Positions 12,501-25,044 of a stretch of 64,000 nt of DNA are shown here, in pieces. This DNA is from Prostheceraeus crozeri (taxonomy: Eukaryota; Platyhelminthes; Polycladida; Euryleptidae). The stretch is from assembly GCA_907163375.1 (NCBI GenBank), contig CAJQUW010005533.1, forward strand, positions 831,001-895,000. The letters run 5' to 3'. The notes beneath the pieces are model-generated. The model searched no databases. It saw only the letters and a list, made by a program, of their open reading frames with translations, and was not told the DNA's origin. The position numbers and the translations under genes were made by a program. Each line of letters opens with the position of its first letter. The stretch's first letter is position 1.

Positions 12501-15384
12501 GTGTGCCCCAATAACTCTTCTTTGAGAGACAAGTTTGGAGACCAGCACAGAAACTCAAGATCTGACGCTTTCCATTCTTTTACTTACAAATGAAGAGTAA
12601 TTGAATCGCATTGAATTGTGCATTGTAGGAATTGAACTCATAGTTCGCCAGACTTCCTTCATCGATCCGCATCGGTTAAATCCCAAGGTTAGCAAAAATT
12701 AAAAAATATTTTCAGTCTAATGTTCGCACTTGTTGCACTGTGCAATATGCCAGTTTTTGATATCAAAATAAATTTGGTGGTTTTATTTATTTTAAAAAAA
12801 TGAAATAATGTAGGTTTTAATCTCTTACTTCATTTTCGGGTCAGGCCCTTATAATACATGTATAAAGAAGTCGTACTGAAAACTTTTATCCAGAGTTGGA
12901 AACGAGTCGAGGGTCACGAAGTCTTACGTGTCAGGTTGGTTGTGGGTCACCTGCTGTGGGTTAAGTTCCATTGACCCGCTTCCGAACAGTTGGCCTATCA
13001 ATGAATTCGATGATTTCAAAAAAGTATTCATTATCATGCTTTGCGACTAATGAAATATGAGTGACGTCCAAAATAACTGGTTAGCGTCAGTGGAGAGATA
13101 TGGATAAAAACATAGCAAAGACGACAATTAGCACATCTTATTCAAACCGATGGAAGTAAACATTCGAATGAACTTCTGAGACATGGATTTTTATTTCTAA
13201 TCAAAAGATCCCAGCATTTAGTTGATTATCAGGTGATGGTCTCATTAATCACTGAAATTAGATAGCATAATGAATTGTTTGTTTGGATATCAAATATAAA
13301 TGTACAACTGTTAACCGAGACTAATATTGATTTATCGTCATTAATAATTAAATCAATATAATTTCATTTCTCTTTGAGCAGGTCGATATGCCTATTGATC
13401 TGATGCACTGGTACATTCGTGACCTCTAGGCTCGAATCATGAGAACTTTTTTGAGAATTCATAAGCTTAATTCGCAGGGATTCCAGAAAATGCTTGCCAA
13501 AAAATGAAATTACTTCATCAGTAGTCAAATTTTGGACCGGTTGGTCAAAGGGCCGCGTGGGCAAGGAATCGTTGAAGCGTTGGTGTGTCGTTAATCAAGT
13601 TTCTTTGACCCACTTCCAACTCAACTTTCATCGAATTTACGGCGAACTGAAAGATGCCAAAACATGGTTTTCTGGCTATCAATGTACGAGTATGTTCGGG
13701 TAGTGAAAACGCCAGCCTCCTGATAGCTATTTTATTTCTTAAACTTGATAAATCAGCTCATTCAAACGGAAAATGAAAGCAGAAGAGGAGAAATGCAATC
13801 AAAAAGGAGGAATACGATTCTCAAGAAAATGCAGTCGAAAGGATTAGAATAATCTGCAAAGAAATTTCAATCGTATAGTAATCCAAAACTCGATTGAGAA
13901 GATATTGAAGAAGGCTGAAATGAAGCAGCGAATGAAAGGCTACTCACCCAAACAGCATTTTTCACGAGAAGGACCACACACGAAATTATTGCATACAGAC
14001 TACAGTGATGCAGTCGTTGAAGCTCATTTTAAAGCGGCTTTATGAGGCTTAAGATATCTAGACGGTTTAAAGAACGTTAATCCAAATATGATAACTGAAA
14101 TAATTCTTTTGGCGTGAATTAACTTCTGTTTTTTTATTTAACCCAGAAATCCGGCCTTGCGTAAAATCTGAGATTTCTGGCGCTATGAACATGTTGCCAA
14201 TATCAATGTGAAGAAAAGCATACTAGAACGCATCTACCTTCAGTAATAAGGAGTCCATTCTGTAAACTTTCATGATTTTTGAGATGTCTTCGATGGTGGC
14301 AGATGCTTGATGGCTGCATTCTTGGATTTCGTAGAGTGAATCATTCAGTAGACTATCTAAGGTGTGATGCATTCGTCTCGTTGTAGATCAGTTCAGGAGA
14401 TGAGCATTTTCTATAACTTGTCTTTCCAATTCCAATGTTCGATCTTTAAAGCTGTGATGGACTTCAGAATAATTTCTGTTTAAAGTGTAGTTGTCATTTT
14501 CTCATATGACAAACAAGCGAATAAAAAGTGAGTCATCAATGTATGCGGCCCCGACAGATGTCTTGGGCCAGGAGAGCAATGTTGCACTTTCATAGTTATT
14601 CAATTTCAAATCATTTCAAATGAAAGTCAACAAAGAATTAGAATAATAATTTTTAGTCTAAAAATGTAACATCTAACTGTTGTGGCTTGTCATTTTCATT
14701 ATCGTTATAGTTAATGCACGATTATCATTGATATGTCAACGAGATCAATGAGTTGGATAAACAATAATTAACTTTCATTTATCAACTAAGTCTTCATTTC
14801 ACATTGATAAAGCGCATTCCGGAATTTTGATGGGATGAGAGTGTAATTTAGAGTGCTTTCAATTTCGTAATTGAAACTGCTTGTTTTCAATTGAGCGTGT
14901 AATGCTTGCTACATTTGTTGATAGCTTGAATTTTCTGTTATTCTATCGGCAATATTATCAGTGGAAAAGCATCTCAATAATAGCATTATCTCACAGCTGC
15001 TACTTAAATACGTTGATATTGAACAATTTATTCTTGCTTCTATGCATATAGGAAATAAAGAATAAATTAATGTTTTCTAATCACTTCACATTTTAAATTC
15101 CTTTTTCATGCACAATTATCACAATATAATTTCAAAAGAAGTAACATGTTTTTGAGTGATATACTCGTACACCTCTAATTCATTTCCTTCATCGATGTTA
15201 GACATAATCTGTCTTTGTGATGTTCTGGGATTCACCGTTCAATCTCTATGATATTCTGCCACTGCACCAAATGCGTATGGATCTTGCAGCAGTTCGTCAG
15301 GACCTCATTTTGAGAAGCTGCAACGAAAGAATTATTTTTCCTTTAATATCAGTTTTAAAGATACATCGGTATTCTTGATGATAA

Positions 15385-15513
15385 AAGAAATTTTCAAAAC
15401 TAAAGTCTTCTCTCCCGAAGTATTTATACCTCTATAGATGCTGTATCTATACTTTATCTTTTATTGTGGCATAAATACTTCGGGAGAGAAGACTTTAGTT
15501 TTGAAAATTTCTT
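15385..15513. repeat. Perfect inverted repeat, 43-bp arms with 43-nt loop
   Basis: 15385-15427 is the exact reverse complement of 15471-15513; the loop is AT-rich. The motif CTTCTCTCCCGAAG inside the arm resembles CTCGGGAGAGAAAACTG at 37987-38003, so the arm may be a fragment of a dispersed repeat inserted in both orientations. Confidence 0.7.
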
Positions 15514-15596
15514 GGATATGGTCCTCCCGCCCACAGCCATTACTTCATGATGATAGCATCCTGATTATACAGTGTAATGCTGCGTTCCTACCTTTC

Positions 15597-16590
15597 TCAC
15601 CTTGGACAGGTCTGGTCCAGTTTCAGCCTCCCGGATGATAGGATAGCACGTTGTGGCCCCTCAGTTCGTTGCTTCCACACACTTCTATCCGCGGCCATGT
15701 CTGCGATAAGAGACCTGGTCTTCATCCCGCTCTTCACCACAGTTCTCCAACTTGTTCTTGACCTTCCCTTTCTATGAGGCACAGTTTCTTGCTTCCAAGC
15801 TGCTTTGCAGATATTATCTCTGATCTTCTGAATAGATGTCCGAACTATCTCCATCGACGGGTCTCGTCTTCTTTGCTTATCAGGGGCATTTTAAGCATGT
15901 GGCAGATATGGCTGTTCGTATCCTATCTTTCTTTGTCTTGCCCATTGACCACCTCAGCATCCTCATTTCGGATACCTCCATCGCAGTTAGGTCGGCTTTC
16001 TTTTGAGCCCGGAGCTCAGCGCGGTATAACATGGCCGGTCTAACCGCTGTGCAGAAAACCCTGCCTCTCAGTCTTAGGCTCATCTTCATGTTACAGAAGA
16101 CTCCAGACATCGATATCCAATTTTTCCATCCCGCTTGAGTTTTCATCCTCATGTCTCGGTCTGATTTGCTTTCTTCGTCCATCACTGTACCCAAGCGCTT
16201 AATGGTATCTGCAGTCGGTATTCCGACTCCTCGTAGGTGCAGGCTCTCATTCTCCTTCGTGCTGAGATATACCGTCATTGTTCTACTGATCCGAAGACCA
16301 TGGGCGCCTAGAGAAGTGGCGTGAAGTTCTTAAGACTTCACGCCACTTCTCTAGGCGCGTTTGAATTTTCTCCTTCGCTTCTCCTGATGTTACCAGGTCG
16401 TGATCAAAGAAGGGTTCTAGGGTGTCACTCTCCTCAGTCTCTTTTAGTGTGTTAGATATCTCGTCTAATAGAAGGATGAGGTAGGGACTTAGGGCTAAAC
16501 CTTAGTTTAGGCCCACCGAGACTTTAAAGAGGGCCGTATCGCCGTGCTTTGATTCCACAGCAATCTTGCTTTCATTAAACATCCTGAACA
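15597..16590 (-). pseudogene. Non-LTR retrotransposon remnant (reverse transcriptase to C-terminus)
   Basis: On the minus strand, in order: a segment matching the 'vGLnxGLALSPYL' reverse-transcriptase motif around 16450-16530; the catalytic box region, degraded to an FFDHD string near 16395-16410; then in 16278-15880 the long C-terminal region (LHLRGVGIPTADTIKRLG; GWKNWISMSGVFC; VRPAMLYRAELRAQKK; EMRMLRWSMGKTKKDRIR); then in 15854-15597 the terminal tail (GRSRTSWRTVVKSGMKTRS). The order and motifs fit RTE-like or related LINEs with an endonuclease-RT protein. Frameshifts separate the pieces, and a small inverted duplication (16304-16358) interrupts the RT. Dead copy. Confidence 0.7.
16304..16358. 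repeat. Snap-back inverted duplication inside the LINE remnant
   Basis: GCGCCTAGAGAAGTGGCGTG at 16304 is repeated in reverse complement up to 16358, with CTTAAG at the centre. Reading the reverse-transcriptase frame on either side shows about 27 bp has been copied back in inverted orientation at this point, breaking the frame. The look is that of a templated (foldback) insertion. Confidence 0.65.
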
Positions 16591-16689
16591 TACATCACTC
16601 GAACATATGCCTCTGGCACCGCAACCTTTTCTGGAGAACGTAGGGATGTACTCCCTTGGGAAACTATTCTTTGCAACGAACTATTCATA

Positions 16690-16812
16690 GTTTTGAGAGT
16701 TGGAGCATGACTTTCCCGGACGGATGCCCTTCCTGGCGCCAACCAATTTCATTAGGGATTGAACCCGAAGACCAGTTTGCCTCAAATGAGGTTGAGCGAG
16801 TCTGATCCATCC
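16690..16812 (-). repeat. SINE with the same core but a different tRNA head
   Basis: Reverse strand shows a B-box-like GGGTTCAATCCC followed by a relative of the core found in the 925 SINE (AGGAAGGGCATCCG). The head differs from copies 1-3, which suggests exchange of tRNA heads on a common body. Confidence 0.5.
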
Positions 16813-18244
16813 CCGTTTACAGGAGTGACCTTCTGACTCCCAGTCGTCGCTGATGTCATTGCGTTGGATAACATGGTTGTTTAGTTACTGCCGGCAGGCG
16901 TGTGGTAGTATCCAGGGCCTGCAAGCGCCACCAAGCAGGTAGCGCAGGAGGGTGTCGGAACCTGGACCGACTGGATTCGAGGACGTACAACCAAGCTGCC
17001 CTCCCCCCCTTCGTTCCTGCCTTATGACAAAAAGTGTTATCTTATTAATTAAGGTATATAGATATAAGCAATAGATTATGCAATGCATGTTGTGAAGAAG
17101 AAAAGTTACAGGTGCAACTGTATAAGAAGTTAATGATACCCACGAGCACTGCAAATTTCAAAAGCAGCACATGTAATTTCGAAATTTCTAGAAGAAGCAT
17201 CACCCGTAAAGCTGTTTGGTATTCATGTGATTGCAAATATCGGTAAATTTTCTAATACTGTGTGCCCGTGATAATATAAGGATGACATCGAAATATGGAG
17301 CCACTTTAAGATCAGGTCTCGATTTTTTTCTCATTTTCTCAGGAATCCAATTTCAAAAAGTTAAAACGAATTTCAGCAAGTGAGCAATCGCCGACATAGT
17401 TATCGTGTATTGGAGGTGTATTCACATGTATCATGCTAAAAATGGGATAGTGGTAATAATAAGCTTTATTTCCGTAATGACAGACGCATATCGGTGTTCG
17501 GACCAAAAGATGAAAGAAGATTGTAGAGGTTGACGCGAACTTTTTTGACGACAGTTTTGCACTTCTTGGTTTACTCATAGTCTTACTCACTATGGATTCG
17601 TCAGAAACTTTCTTTCATGCTTCTTCATTCTTTTTATATACTTTCATGAGCTGCAGCTCGATTTTCGTCGGGTCCTTTCAAGTCTTCCTTCTTAATGTTC
17701 TTCAGATAGGAGAGTCTTCCTTTTAGAAATGAAGGATTTAATACCTACATCTCGCAACCGGTTCGAGACCTCTTCCATTTCAGAGAAGATTCAAATCCTG
17801 CTTTTTCTGCCAGACATCAAAGGATTTTCTGAAGATATCCGGATTTTCTTCCACCCGCAAGCATTTCGATTGTTTCCTTCATCATTTCCACCGGCAGACA
17901 ATTTTTGAATGTACTTTTTGATGGTACTCTGATTTTCTGAAATATCCAAGCATTCAGCAACTCCAGGTTTAAAAAATGTATGATGCTTATGCATAAATTT
18001 TCCCCTTCTGAAGCCACCACACGAAGTCATGATTGACAATGATACGGAGTGAAGTGAATGCTGATAACAAAGATCTGTCGCAAATCTTTGTTGTCAATCT
18101 ACTGTGTGGCGTAGTCGAATGACATGCTGATATGCTGTCTAGCTACAACAAGAATGCTGGTAGTAATTTGTCAATAATAATAGGACAATAAGCCGTCGAC
18201 ATCACTTGGAAATGACTTCTGCCTTCACTCGCATTCCCTTTGAA
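16813..18244. other. Intronic, one GC-rich patch, otherwise nothing recognised
   Basis: 16885-17010 is unusually GC-rich and includes a CCTCCCCCCCT tract; it could be an old repeat end. The rest is AT-rich with no supported gene. Confidence 0.3.
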
Positions 18245-18345
18245 CCGTTAGCGTGGCCTAGTGGAAAAGGTGCGAGCTCGTCTCTACCGCGGACTGCAGT
18301 TCAATTCATAGGTCGAGCGAGTGAGGTCAGGTAATCAAGGGTGTT
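18245..18345 (+). repeat. tRNA-like SINE head of a second family
   Basis: GTTAGCGTGGCCTAGTGGAA has an A-box (TGGCCTAGTGG), and AGTTCAATTC about 50 bp later matches a B box. The spacing fits a tRNA-derived SINE promoter. The sequence after it does not share the core of the 925 family. Confidence 0.45.
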
Positions 18346-19007
18346 GGTGTCTTGTATTGACTTAATAGTTGTCATTCTCTTCAGATATTCGAAGTGAATG
18401 CTGATCTACTTTAGTAACAAAGCGGTAACATAGTGCAGTTTTTTCAAAGCCTGCAGATAGAAGAACAATGGCGAATGTTGAATTGCAATAATTATGATCG
18501 ACTATTTGTTCACGAAATTGTTGCTGGCCTATATTCTTATTGAAATCGGGCACATATTTTTCCAGATTTTCTTAATTTTAGATCATTACTTCATCTTTCG
18601 GCATTTCATTTTTTTGCAGTGTAGAGCTCACTACTAAACACTCATGAGATTGAAAATATTCATCATTTCAAATCGTCACTCATTCATAGGCTCACATATT
18701 CTGGATTTCTCCAATTATGTAAGAAATACAACCCCCTCACTAGATGCGTAAAGATCCTGCAGAGGAAGAAGTTTTGAAAAAAAGCATCGCATCGCAGATC
18801 TTCTTGGTGATAACCCATGAGACGACATTTTATGAGCTCCTTCCTATTTGATCTGTTAAGTAACATCTATCGTGTGGCGATTCTAACTCTGAACGAAGTT
18901 AGGCAATTCCAGGATACTGATATCGCTTCATGGCTGTGGAATTTCGTTTCTCAATAGTATTTCACACAAAGATATCCATAAGCAAATCATGATCAGGAAG
19001 TCGACCA

Positions 19008-19180
19008 CTAACGCTACAGAGGTCAAGTGCTTGGCCAAGTGATGCTTTGTTCGTGGGTCGAGTCCCGAGATTGTCATTGGAAGTCGGCAGGGAGGGCATC
19101 CATATTAAAAGCATCACAGCGCTCCATTTAATGACTGACATGGCTATGTCAGCCCACAGAAGAAATGTAGTGACATGAAA
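19008..19180 (+). repeat. tRNA-derived SINE, copy 4 (diverged)
   Basis: Shares AAGTGCTTGGCCAAG, GGGTCGAGTCCC (B box), GTCATTGGAAGTCGGCAGG and GGGCATCC with copy 1. The A box is degraded. Confidence 0.6.
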
Positions 19181-19389
19181 GCTTCATTTTTTAGATAATA
19201 CACAAATATCCACTATCTTTATAAAACGTGATATGGCAGGAAAATGATTACATTGCTAGATGTTAAAAAGTTCATAACTCACTGTCATCAGAATTCCGAT
19301 CATCTGAATTCATTGCATTCTTGCTTGAAATTTGTTTTCGGTCGTATGTCTCTGATCCAGATAATCAACGTTGTAGGTTGAAATGGTCG

Positions 19390-19640
19390 TTATGTAATAG
19401 ATAATGCATAGATTTGAGGTCATTATTGCTATAATTACCGAGAGCCGAAGGCTCTAGGTTATTATGACAAATAATGACCGAAGAAATCTATGCATTATCT
19501 GTTATAATGCATGACTTTTTTCATGGAAGTCTGCACCAGGTTAATAATTTCCAACCAGGAAAATAATTACCTGCTTCGTGGAACTTATTAACCTGTGGAC
19601 ATAGAAAGTCTTGCAAAATCATGCATTATATTTGGGTAAA
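19390..19640. mobile_element. Palindromic MITE with ATAATGCAT-type ends
   Basis: AGATAATGCATAGATTT (about 19400) pairs with AAATCTATGCATTATCT (about 19484-19500) around a central GAGAGCCGAAGGCTCT hairpin. A second stretch ends with CATGCATTATA near 19630. No coding capacity; superfamily unclear. Confidence 0.45.
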
Positions 19641-19854
19641 ATGTGCACAGATGTAAATTGGGATATCTCGCCAATTTTTAAGATACTTGTTCATGAATGA
19701 TTTGGTTTGGTAAGATAAGCTATTTTTAACTTCAATAATTTTGACCTAAAGTTTAAAACATTGCGAACAGCACCAACGATTTCCCATATCCGGATGAATC
19801 ATGGCATTATTGCAAAATATTTCTTTGGACACAGTGCAATTCTAATCAGAATCA

Positions 19855-19957
19855 CATGACATTTCGCAGTTGTCCTGCTTGATCACGTGTAGAGGTGGGC
19901 CACTTTTCCATACCATTAAGCAGGATAACTGTGAAACGTCATGTGATTCTGAATAAA
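19855..19957. repeat. Imperfect inverted repeat, about 35-bp arms
   Basis: TCAGAATCACATGACATTTC at about 19845 pairs with CGTCATGTGATTCTGA ending about 19956, continuing through a CTGCTT/AAGCAG inner arm. It looks like a small MITE. Confidence 0.45.
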
Positions 19958-21403
19958 ATTATAATTTATCCGAAGAAGTTATTTCAGTTATGCTTTATAC
20001 GATCTCCTCACATGCTTCGCATTCGAATTTTTGACAAATGTGGTTCACTCATGATGCTTTTGGACCAACATGTTGAGTAAACTCTCTATAAGATAAACTA
20101 TTTTTCAGTGATATGCAGATTTGAATGTTTTTAGTACTGTGTAATGCTTAGACTGTATTCAGTGCCGATAACTACTTGTGGAGTACTCATGGCACCTCAT
20201 TCTTGTCAATGTACTTGCCATTTTTAAATTGTATAATAAAATGGTTTCGATGATCAAGTGATCGGTGCATGCGGAGACAAGATTGCTGATTGATAGATAC
20301 AAGAAAATTGTGATGAACGAACGAATAATCGATCACTCGGGAAAAGGATGCTGTTCGAACGTCATAATCGGTAGTTATTTTTGCACAACACATTTTTAAC
20401 GCTTTTCATAATGCAGCGTTTATGGGGGGAACGTTTCATAACGGCATTAGGCAATCTCTGTGACGTTTTTCAATAATGCGTTTCAAGTGTTTGTCATCGA
20501 CTTGCGATCACAAAAAGCTCATTTATGATTATCATTATCTAAAAAGGTTTATGTCTTCAACTAATCTGAAAAATTATATTTGAATAGATCGACAGAGAAA
20601 AACTTCTAATTCAAAATTTTCATGTTCTTCATTAATGATTCTATTTTCAAGAAGTCGTTAATGAGGCGATTCTCCCCTGTAACGACTTTCGCATACCTTC
20701 GCGATGTAGTCCCATTAAGATATTTTTTGTTGATTCTTTAACGTCTGATTTACGCAATTAAGCAAGCGATTGCAGACTTGAAGATGTTTGTTCTCGGGAT
20801 GAGGTGAAAGTAGGTCATTAAACAAAGTCGGTTAGGATGATTTTAGGAACTTCTTAAACATATAGTGATGGAAATGCGAAATAAGATGAAAGTCTGTATT
20901 TTGCCTAGATGTACCAGACATCAAACGTTCTAAATTTGTTGAAAGTGTACCAACTCAAGTACAAATGCAAGTAATGCTAAATATAGCGACGTAACCAGTG
21001 TTTTAAAGATAATTAATCCTGTAGTTTCATAAGATGTTGTTGCACTTGATGCGAAATGACTATTAATGTCGCTAAAACGGCTGCTTCTCAGTTCGGTAGT
21101 ATGATCACTGAGCAGCGACACTTATCGATCATGTTTCAGGATGCACTAGGGCGTGGTAACAGACCATCATTTTAATCAATCGTATATTTACACTTTATAC
21201 AAATTATTGTATTTATTTACCAGGTGAATGTATGTTTCTCCTTGTAAATGATTATATCTATCATCGATCAATAATTGCGGAAGAAAATGTCATCTTACGC
21301 AAAAGTCAAAACTTTGTATGTAAATGTTCAACATCATGCACACAATTTCATGCATGGACATCGTCATAGTTCAATTATTTCGCTCATGATTTTTCCGTTA
21401 CAG

Positions 21404-22053
21404 GAAAGTGGTTCAATTATGGCATCATTTTCATTGTTATGCTATTGGACTTAAATATGTGGAAAAATCAAATCTTTTACAAGCCATACGACTTTGGACA
21501 GTACGTTGGGCCAAACAATGAGATATATACTGTTATCAATAAAACACAAATCAATATGTTCAACGAAACTTTTCTGACATATGATTGGCGATCTAAAGAA
21601 ACAGTGCCTTGGAATTCCAATATGACTTATTCATCGCTCGATACTAACATGAACTCCCTTTTTCTGAATTTTTCATTGGGTGTAAAATCTATTGCTTTTC
21701 TACCAAGTTTGGCTGCCTTCGTGGTATTCGGTGCCCTAATTGCCGTTTATGGACGCTTTCAGCTAATTGAAAAAAAGAAATATTTTGGGCGAATGAAAAA
21801 GCGTCGAATGACTGCCCGGAAAACTTCATCCCGTGCAAGACCAACCAAGCTAAGCACTGATTGTCCCCCTATCGATGAGTGTGGCGATGAACAAGAAAAA
21901 CAGTCACCGAGTAATGAAGTGGTGAGTGATAAGAAACTCGAAAAAACTAAAAGAAATTCGACACGAAAATCTGATTCTTCAGATAATCGAAAAGACGCAA
22001 CAGTTTCTTCTAAAAGGAATGTGGGTGATATGACGAAAACATCGCAAGTGTAG
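21404..22053 (+). CDS. TMEM117: TMEM117 orthologue, last coding exon
   Basis: Follows an acceptor (TTTTCCGTTACAG ending 21403). It completes a split Gly codon and reads KWFNYGIIFIVMLLDLNMWK, then NQIFYKPYDFGQYVGP, near-identical in register to vertebrate TMEM117. A membrane segment (YGIIFIVMLLDL), an extracytoplasmic loop with N-glycosylation sequons (NKT, NET, NMT), a second segment (SIAFLPSLAAFVVFGALIAVYG) and a long, basic then acidic Ser-rich cytoplasmic tail follow to a TAG stop. The tail (about 95 residues) shows no resemblance to the vertebrate tail, as expected for a disordered region. ATTAAA at 22161 is a possible poly(A) signal. Coding begins at the splice site, not at the internal ATG at 21439. 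Confidence 0.88.
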
Positions 22054-24477
22054 TGAAAGCATTTTAAATTCAGTTTTGCTTGATAGAAGCTTATGATAAA
22101 ATTTAAGTATTCATGTAATCATTTCTAACAGGTTTATATTTGTTTGTGCTTGGAAAACCAATTAAAACTCTTTTCAAATCAAGTGCAATGAAGACCTTTT
22201 GAAGTTTTCACGGTCTTGCAGTTTGGTTTTCCACTGAAACGCTATCTTCAATAGTGAACTGTCAAAATTGCTTGTATTTCTAAAAATATTCAATGCCATT
22301 TTTTATCCTAGCAATTGCGTGGCAGTTAATTTGTATGCTTTTAGAAATTAGTCCTTTTTTTCGTTGATTGTATGATCTCAGATGTGACTTCAAAGAAAAC
22401 AATTTATGTTACAAAGTAAATGAAATCGAAGATGATAATCAATGAATAAGCAGTGAATAATGAGTCATCAGTTAAATACTCTGAACACCAATCAACACCC
22501 ATCCTGCAGATCAGTGCAAAAAGATTTTTTATGCAAGTGAGCGTATCAATATGTACATCGTGTTGTAAAATGTCCATTCATTCTATCAACAACTATTTAA
22601 TCATAATTTGTATTAGATAACTACAGGAGCGACGCGTAGACGGGTCGATTGTCTTTGCGAATTTCTCTGCTAAGCCGTAGAGGAAATTATCTGATATGTC
22701 CAACGATTCCAAATTGCCTCATGTAACATAGAGATGAACGATTTTGATCATTTTCAAATATACACATATCACCGCAGAAATCTGAGATCCTAGTGCAAAG
22801 AAATCAGCACTAAAATCAGAGAAAGTGAGGTGGATCTTTGATACCGGTATTTCATTTCTAATTTACTGTGGATTATGCACCTAGAAAATAGACTTGACAT
22901 GCCATGTAGAGATTTCCAAGGAAAAGCTGGGTATATCAAACACATCCCAGTTACTTAAAATTGTAACATGGAAATGAAAGACTTTGATCATTCTTCTGCC
23001 GATCACATGAGAATATCATTACCGGAGATTTTGAATAGCATTATTGCATGAAATGTAACAAAATGTCTTCGTGCTCTCATGTTATATTTCTCATATGACA
23101 AATTTTAGATTCAACTGTAAAGAAATTAGTGGTATAATCACAGAAATACCAGTGGACTTTTACATATTAAATCACTTATTTGCCAAGGACTATACACCTA
23201 GAGTATAGCTAGAGCATAACTGTGGTATAGTTGAGATTCCAGAGAATAGTTGGATGCAGCGAGCCCTACATGTCTATGATAATCTTCTTGGTTGGAAATG
23301 TACTGCATATGTTATCCCACTGATTTCGGGAGAGTAGCTATATTGCAGAAATATTTCCAAAAAGAACACATATTTGAAAATTTTATGTCAGATAAATGAA
23401 GAAGAGTATCTTTAAGACAATCTAGCGGATAGACAAAGGCTGACATCAAGTGGAAGTAAATTACTTGCACCTCTAAGTAATCCTGAAAATATTCCATGCC
23501 AATAACGAAAAAGTATTAATTTACAGATAGCACGATGGCGAACAAGCGTTAACACATGAAAAGGTGGGGAAATCTACTTGGACGGCTCTCAATGTTTCAG
23601 TCACTGGGCAGATTAGCAGCTAGTGTGTGCATGTATACATGTATATTATCCCACTGATTTCCGGAGATAAATGTTCAGAATCTAGGACTGTCAAAGGTAT
23701 TCTCCGAGCCGAAGGGGAGGTGAATATATAGCTTTTGATACGAGCTGATGGGACATTTTATCTTCATGAAATGAGTGGGATAACTTACATGTATTTCACG
23801 ATTCCATAGCTATGTATAGTGCGGTTTTGTAGATATATGTACGTATCCTAGATTTGTGGATAACTGAAAATCTACATGTACTGGTATGCAGATTAAACTC
23901 TCAGAATCTACTATAGAGAAGTGATGTATCTCCAATGAGGAGTGGAATGAATATCCTTGTTTGTTCTCATAATAATTTCCACAGCATTGGATGGAAAATT
24001 GCCCATGCCATCGGTCTCTTAGTTCTGATTTTTTTAGTGTTGCTGTATTTGGAATGACGAAACTCGTGTTTATTCAGCTACTTTGCCTTGATTCATTACC
24101 TACCCAGAATTCAGAAGAAACAGCTTAAGGAAAATGTCTTACTTCTTTCATATTTTTCATGAGAATTGAGTAATCATAGGAGCTCAATCACTTCTGGCTA
24201 TTTGAATGACGTCTGTGCAGTCAATATTTTAGATCTTTCAGATGCAAGGAAAGTCGCGAACTACCAGCAACGAATTCTAGAAATATTGCAATTATCAAAT
24301 ATGGCCATACAGGTGTAGGATGCATCGGCTACGACATCCGGAAAATTCCAGTTCATTAAGTGCGAATATAAAACATAATGATTATCACGAGAACATTTTC
24401 TTTACATTTCATTTGAGTAAAATTAATTTGAACAACATACGTGTATATACAGTAGATATAAAAACAATGTATATGAT
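22054..24477. other. TMEM117 3' flank, no gene seen
   Basis: 3' UTR and intergenic AT-rich DNA. Two diverged copies of a short motif (TTATCCCACTGATTTC at about 23313 and 23646) suggest an old repeat. No protein-coding or RNA gene is supported. Confidence 0.4.
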
Positions 24478-24481
24478 GTAC

Positions 24482-25044
24482 CACGGGTGGCAGGAAGCAT
24501 GATCAAGTGACAAAAAATTTGACGACTTGGGATGAAGCAGCTTTTGGTACTTTTTGATACGCTGATTTCAGAAATCATAGTGGCGTAAATCATCTATTGG
24601 CTCCTTTTGAGATGTAGGGCCATGAATATTCTGACAACCAATCAGAATCGAGGATTCCTATAATTCATGCAAAGTCTATTTAAAAAGCTTTTAAATGCAG
24701 TTTTAAGCTATAAATGTGATTATTTATACATTTTTAGGCATTCTAGAATATTGTAGTGCATCCATTACGGATATATCAGATGATATAGTCATTCTGACGG
24801 CCAATCAGAATCGAGCATTCTATGAATTTGAAATGTGCTACGCCTACTCAAAACCCTACGAAGTTTAGACTTTATTTATGTTATTTATGGATGGATTTAC
24901 ATAAATAGTGATGTTTTTGATCTGCAATGATTATATGCAGACAGTAAACATGATTGTAAACTAATAACCGTCTAACAACCAATCAGAATTGAGTATTCGT
25001 ATAATGCAGGAATATGCTTTTCTTAGAAATGTTGAAACATCAGT
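24482..25044 (+). repeat. Left terminal inverted repeat with three CCAATCAGAAT modules
   Basis: Contains ACAACCAATCAGAATCGAGG near 24634, GGCCAATCAGAATCGAGC near 24799 and ACAACCAATCAGAATTGAG near 24974, spaced 163 and 178 bp. The regular internal repeats are candidates for multiple transposase-binding sites. They also resemble CCAAT boxes and may drive transcription of the inner gene. Confidence 0.8.

Larger units (their letters stand above)
6114..21403 (+). other. TMEM117: TMEM117 intron, 15.3 kb, rich in transposable elements
   Basis: Opens GTGAGT and closes with a pyrimidine tract and TTACAG. It holds SINEs (7628, 16690, 18245, 19008), a hAT-like MITE (8863-9581), a LINE remnant (15597-16590), several palindromes and a MITE at 19390-19640, each listed separately. 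Between 9582 and 15384 (5.8 kb) I recognise nothing beyond AT-rich intronic sequence and a low-copy motif (ATTCCCATATTTTTGTCTGC at 10199, with a relative at 46687). Confidence 0.7.

Noticed and set aside
12017-12532. 171-codon minus-strand open frame in the TMEM117 intron
   Set aside because: No motif or family resemblance, overlaps other frames equally well, and contains no splice or codon-usage support.
19440-19462. GAGAGCCGAAGGCTCT hairpin as a relative of the viral GC hairpins
   Set aside because: Different loop and stem order, and it is the centre of a larger host MITE.
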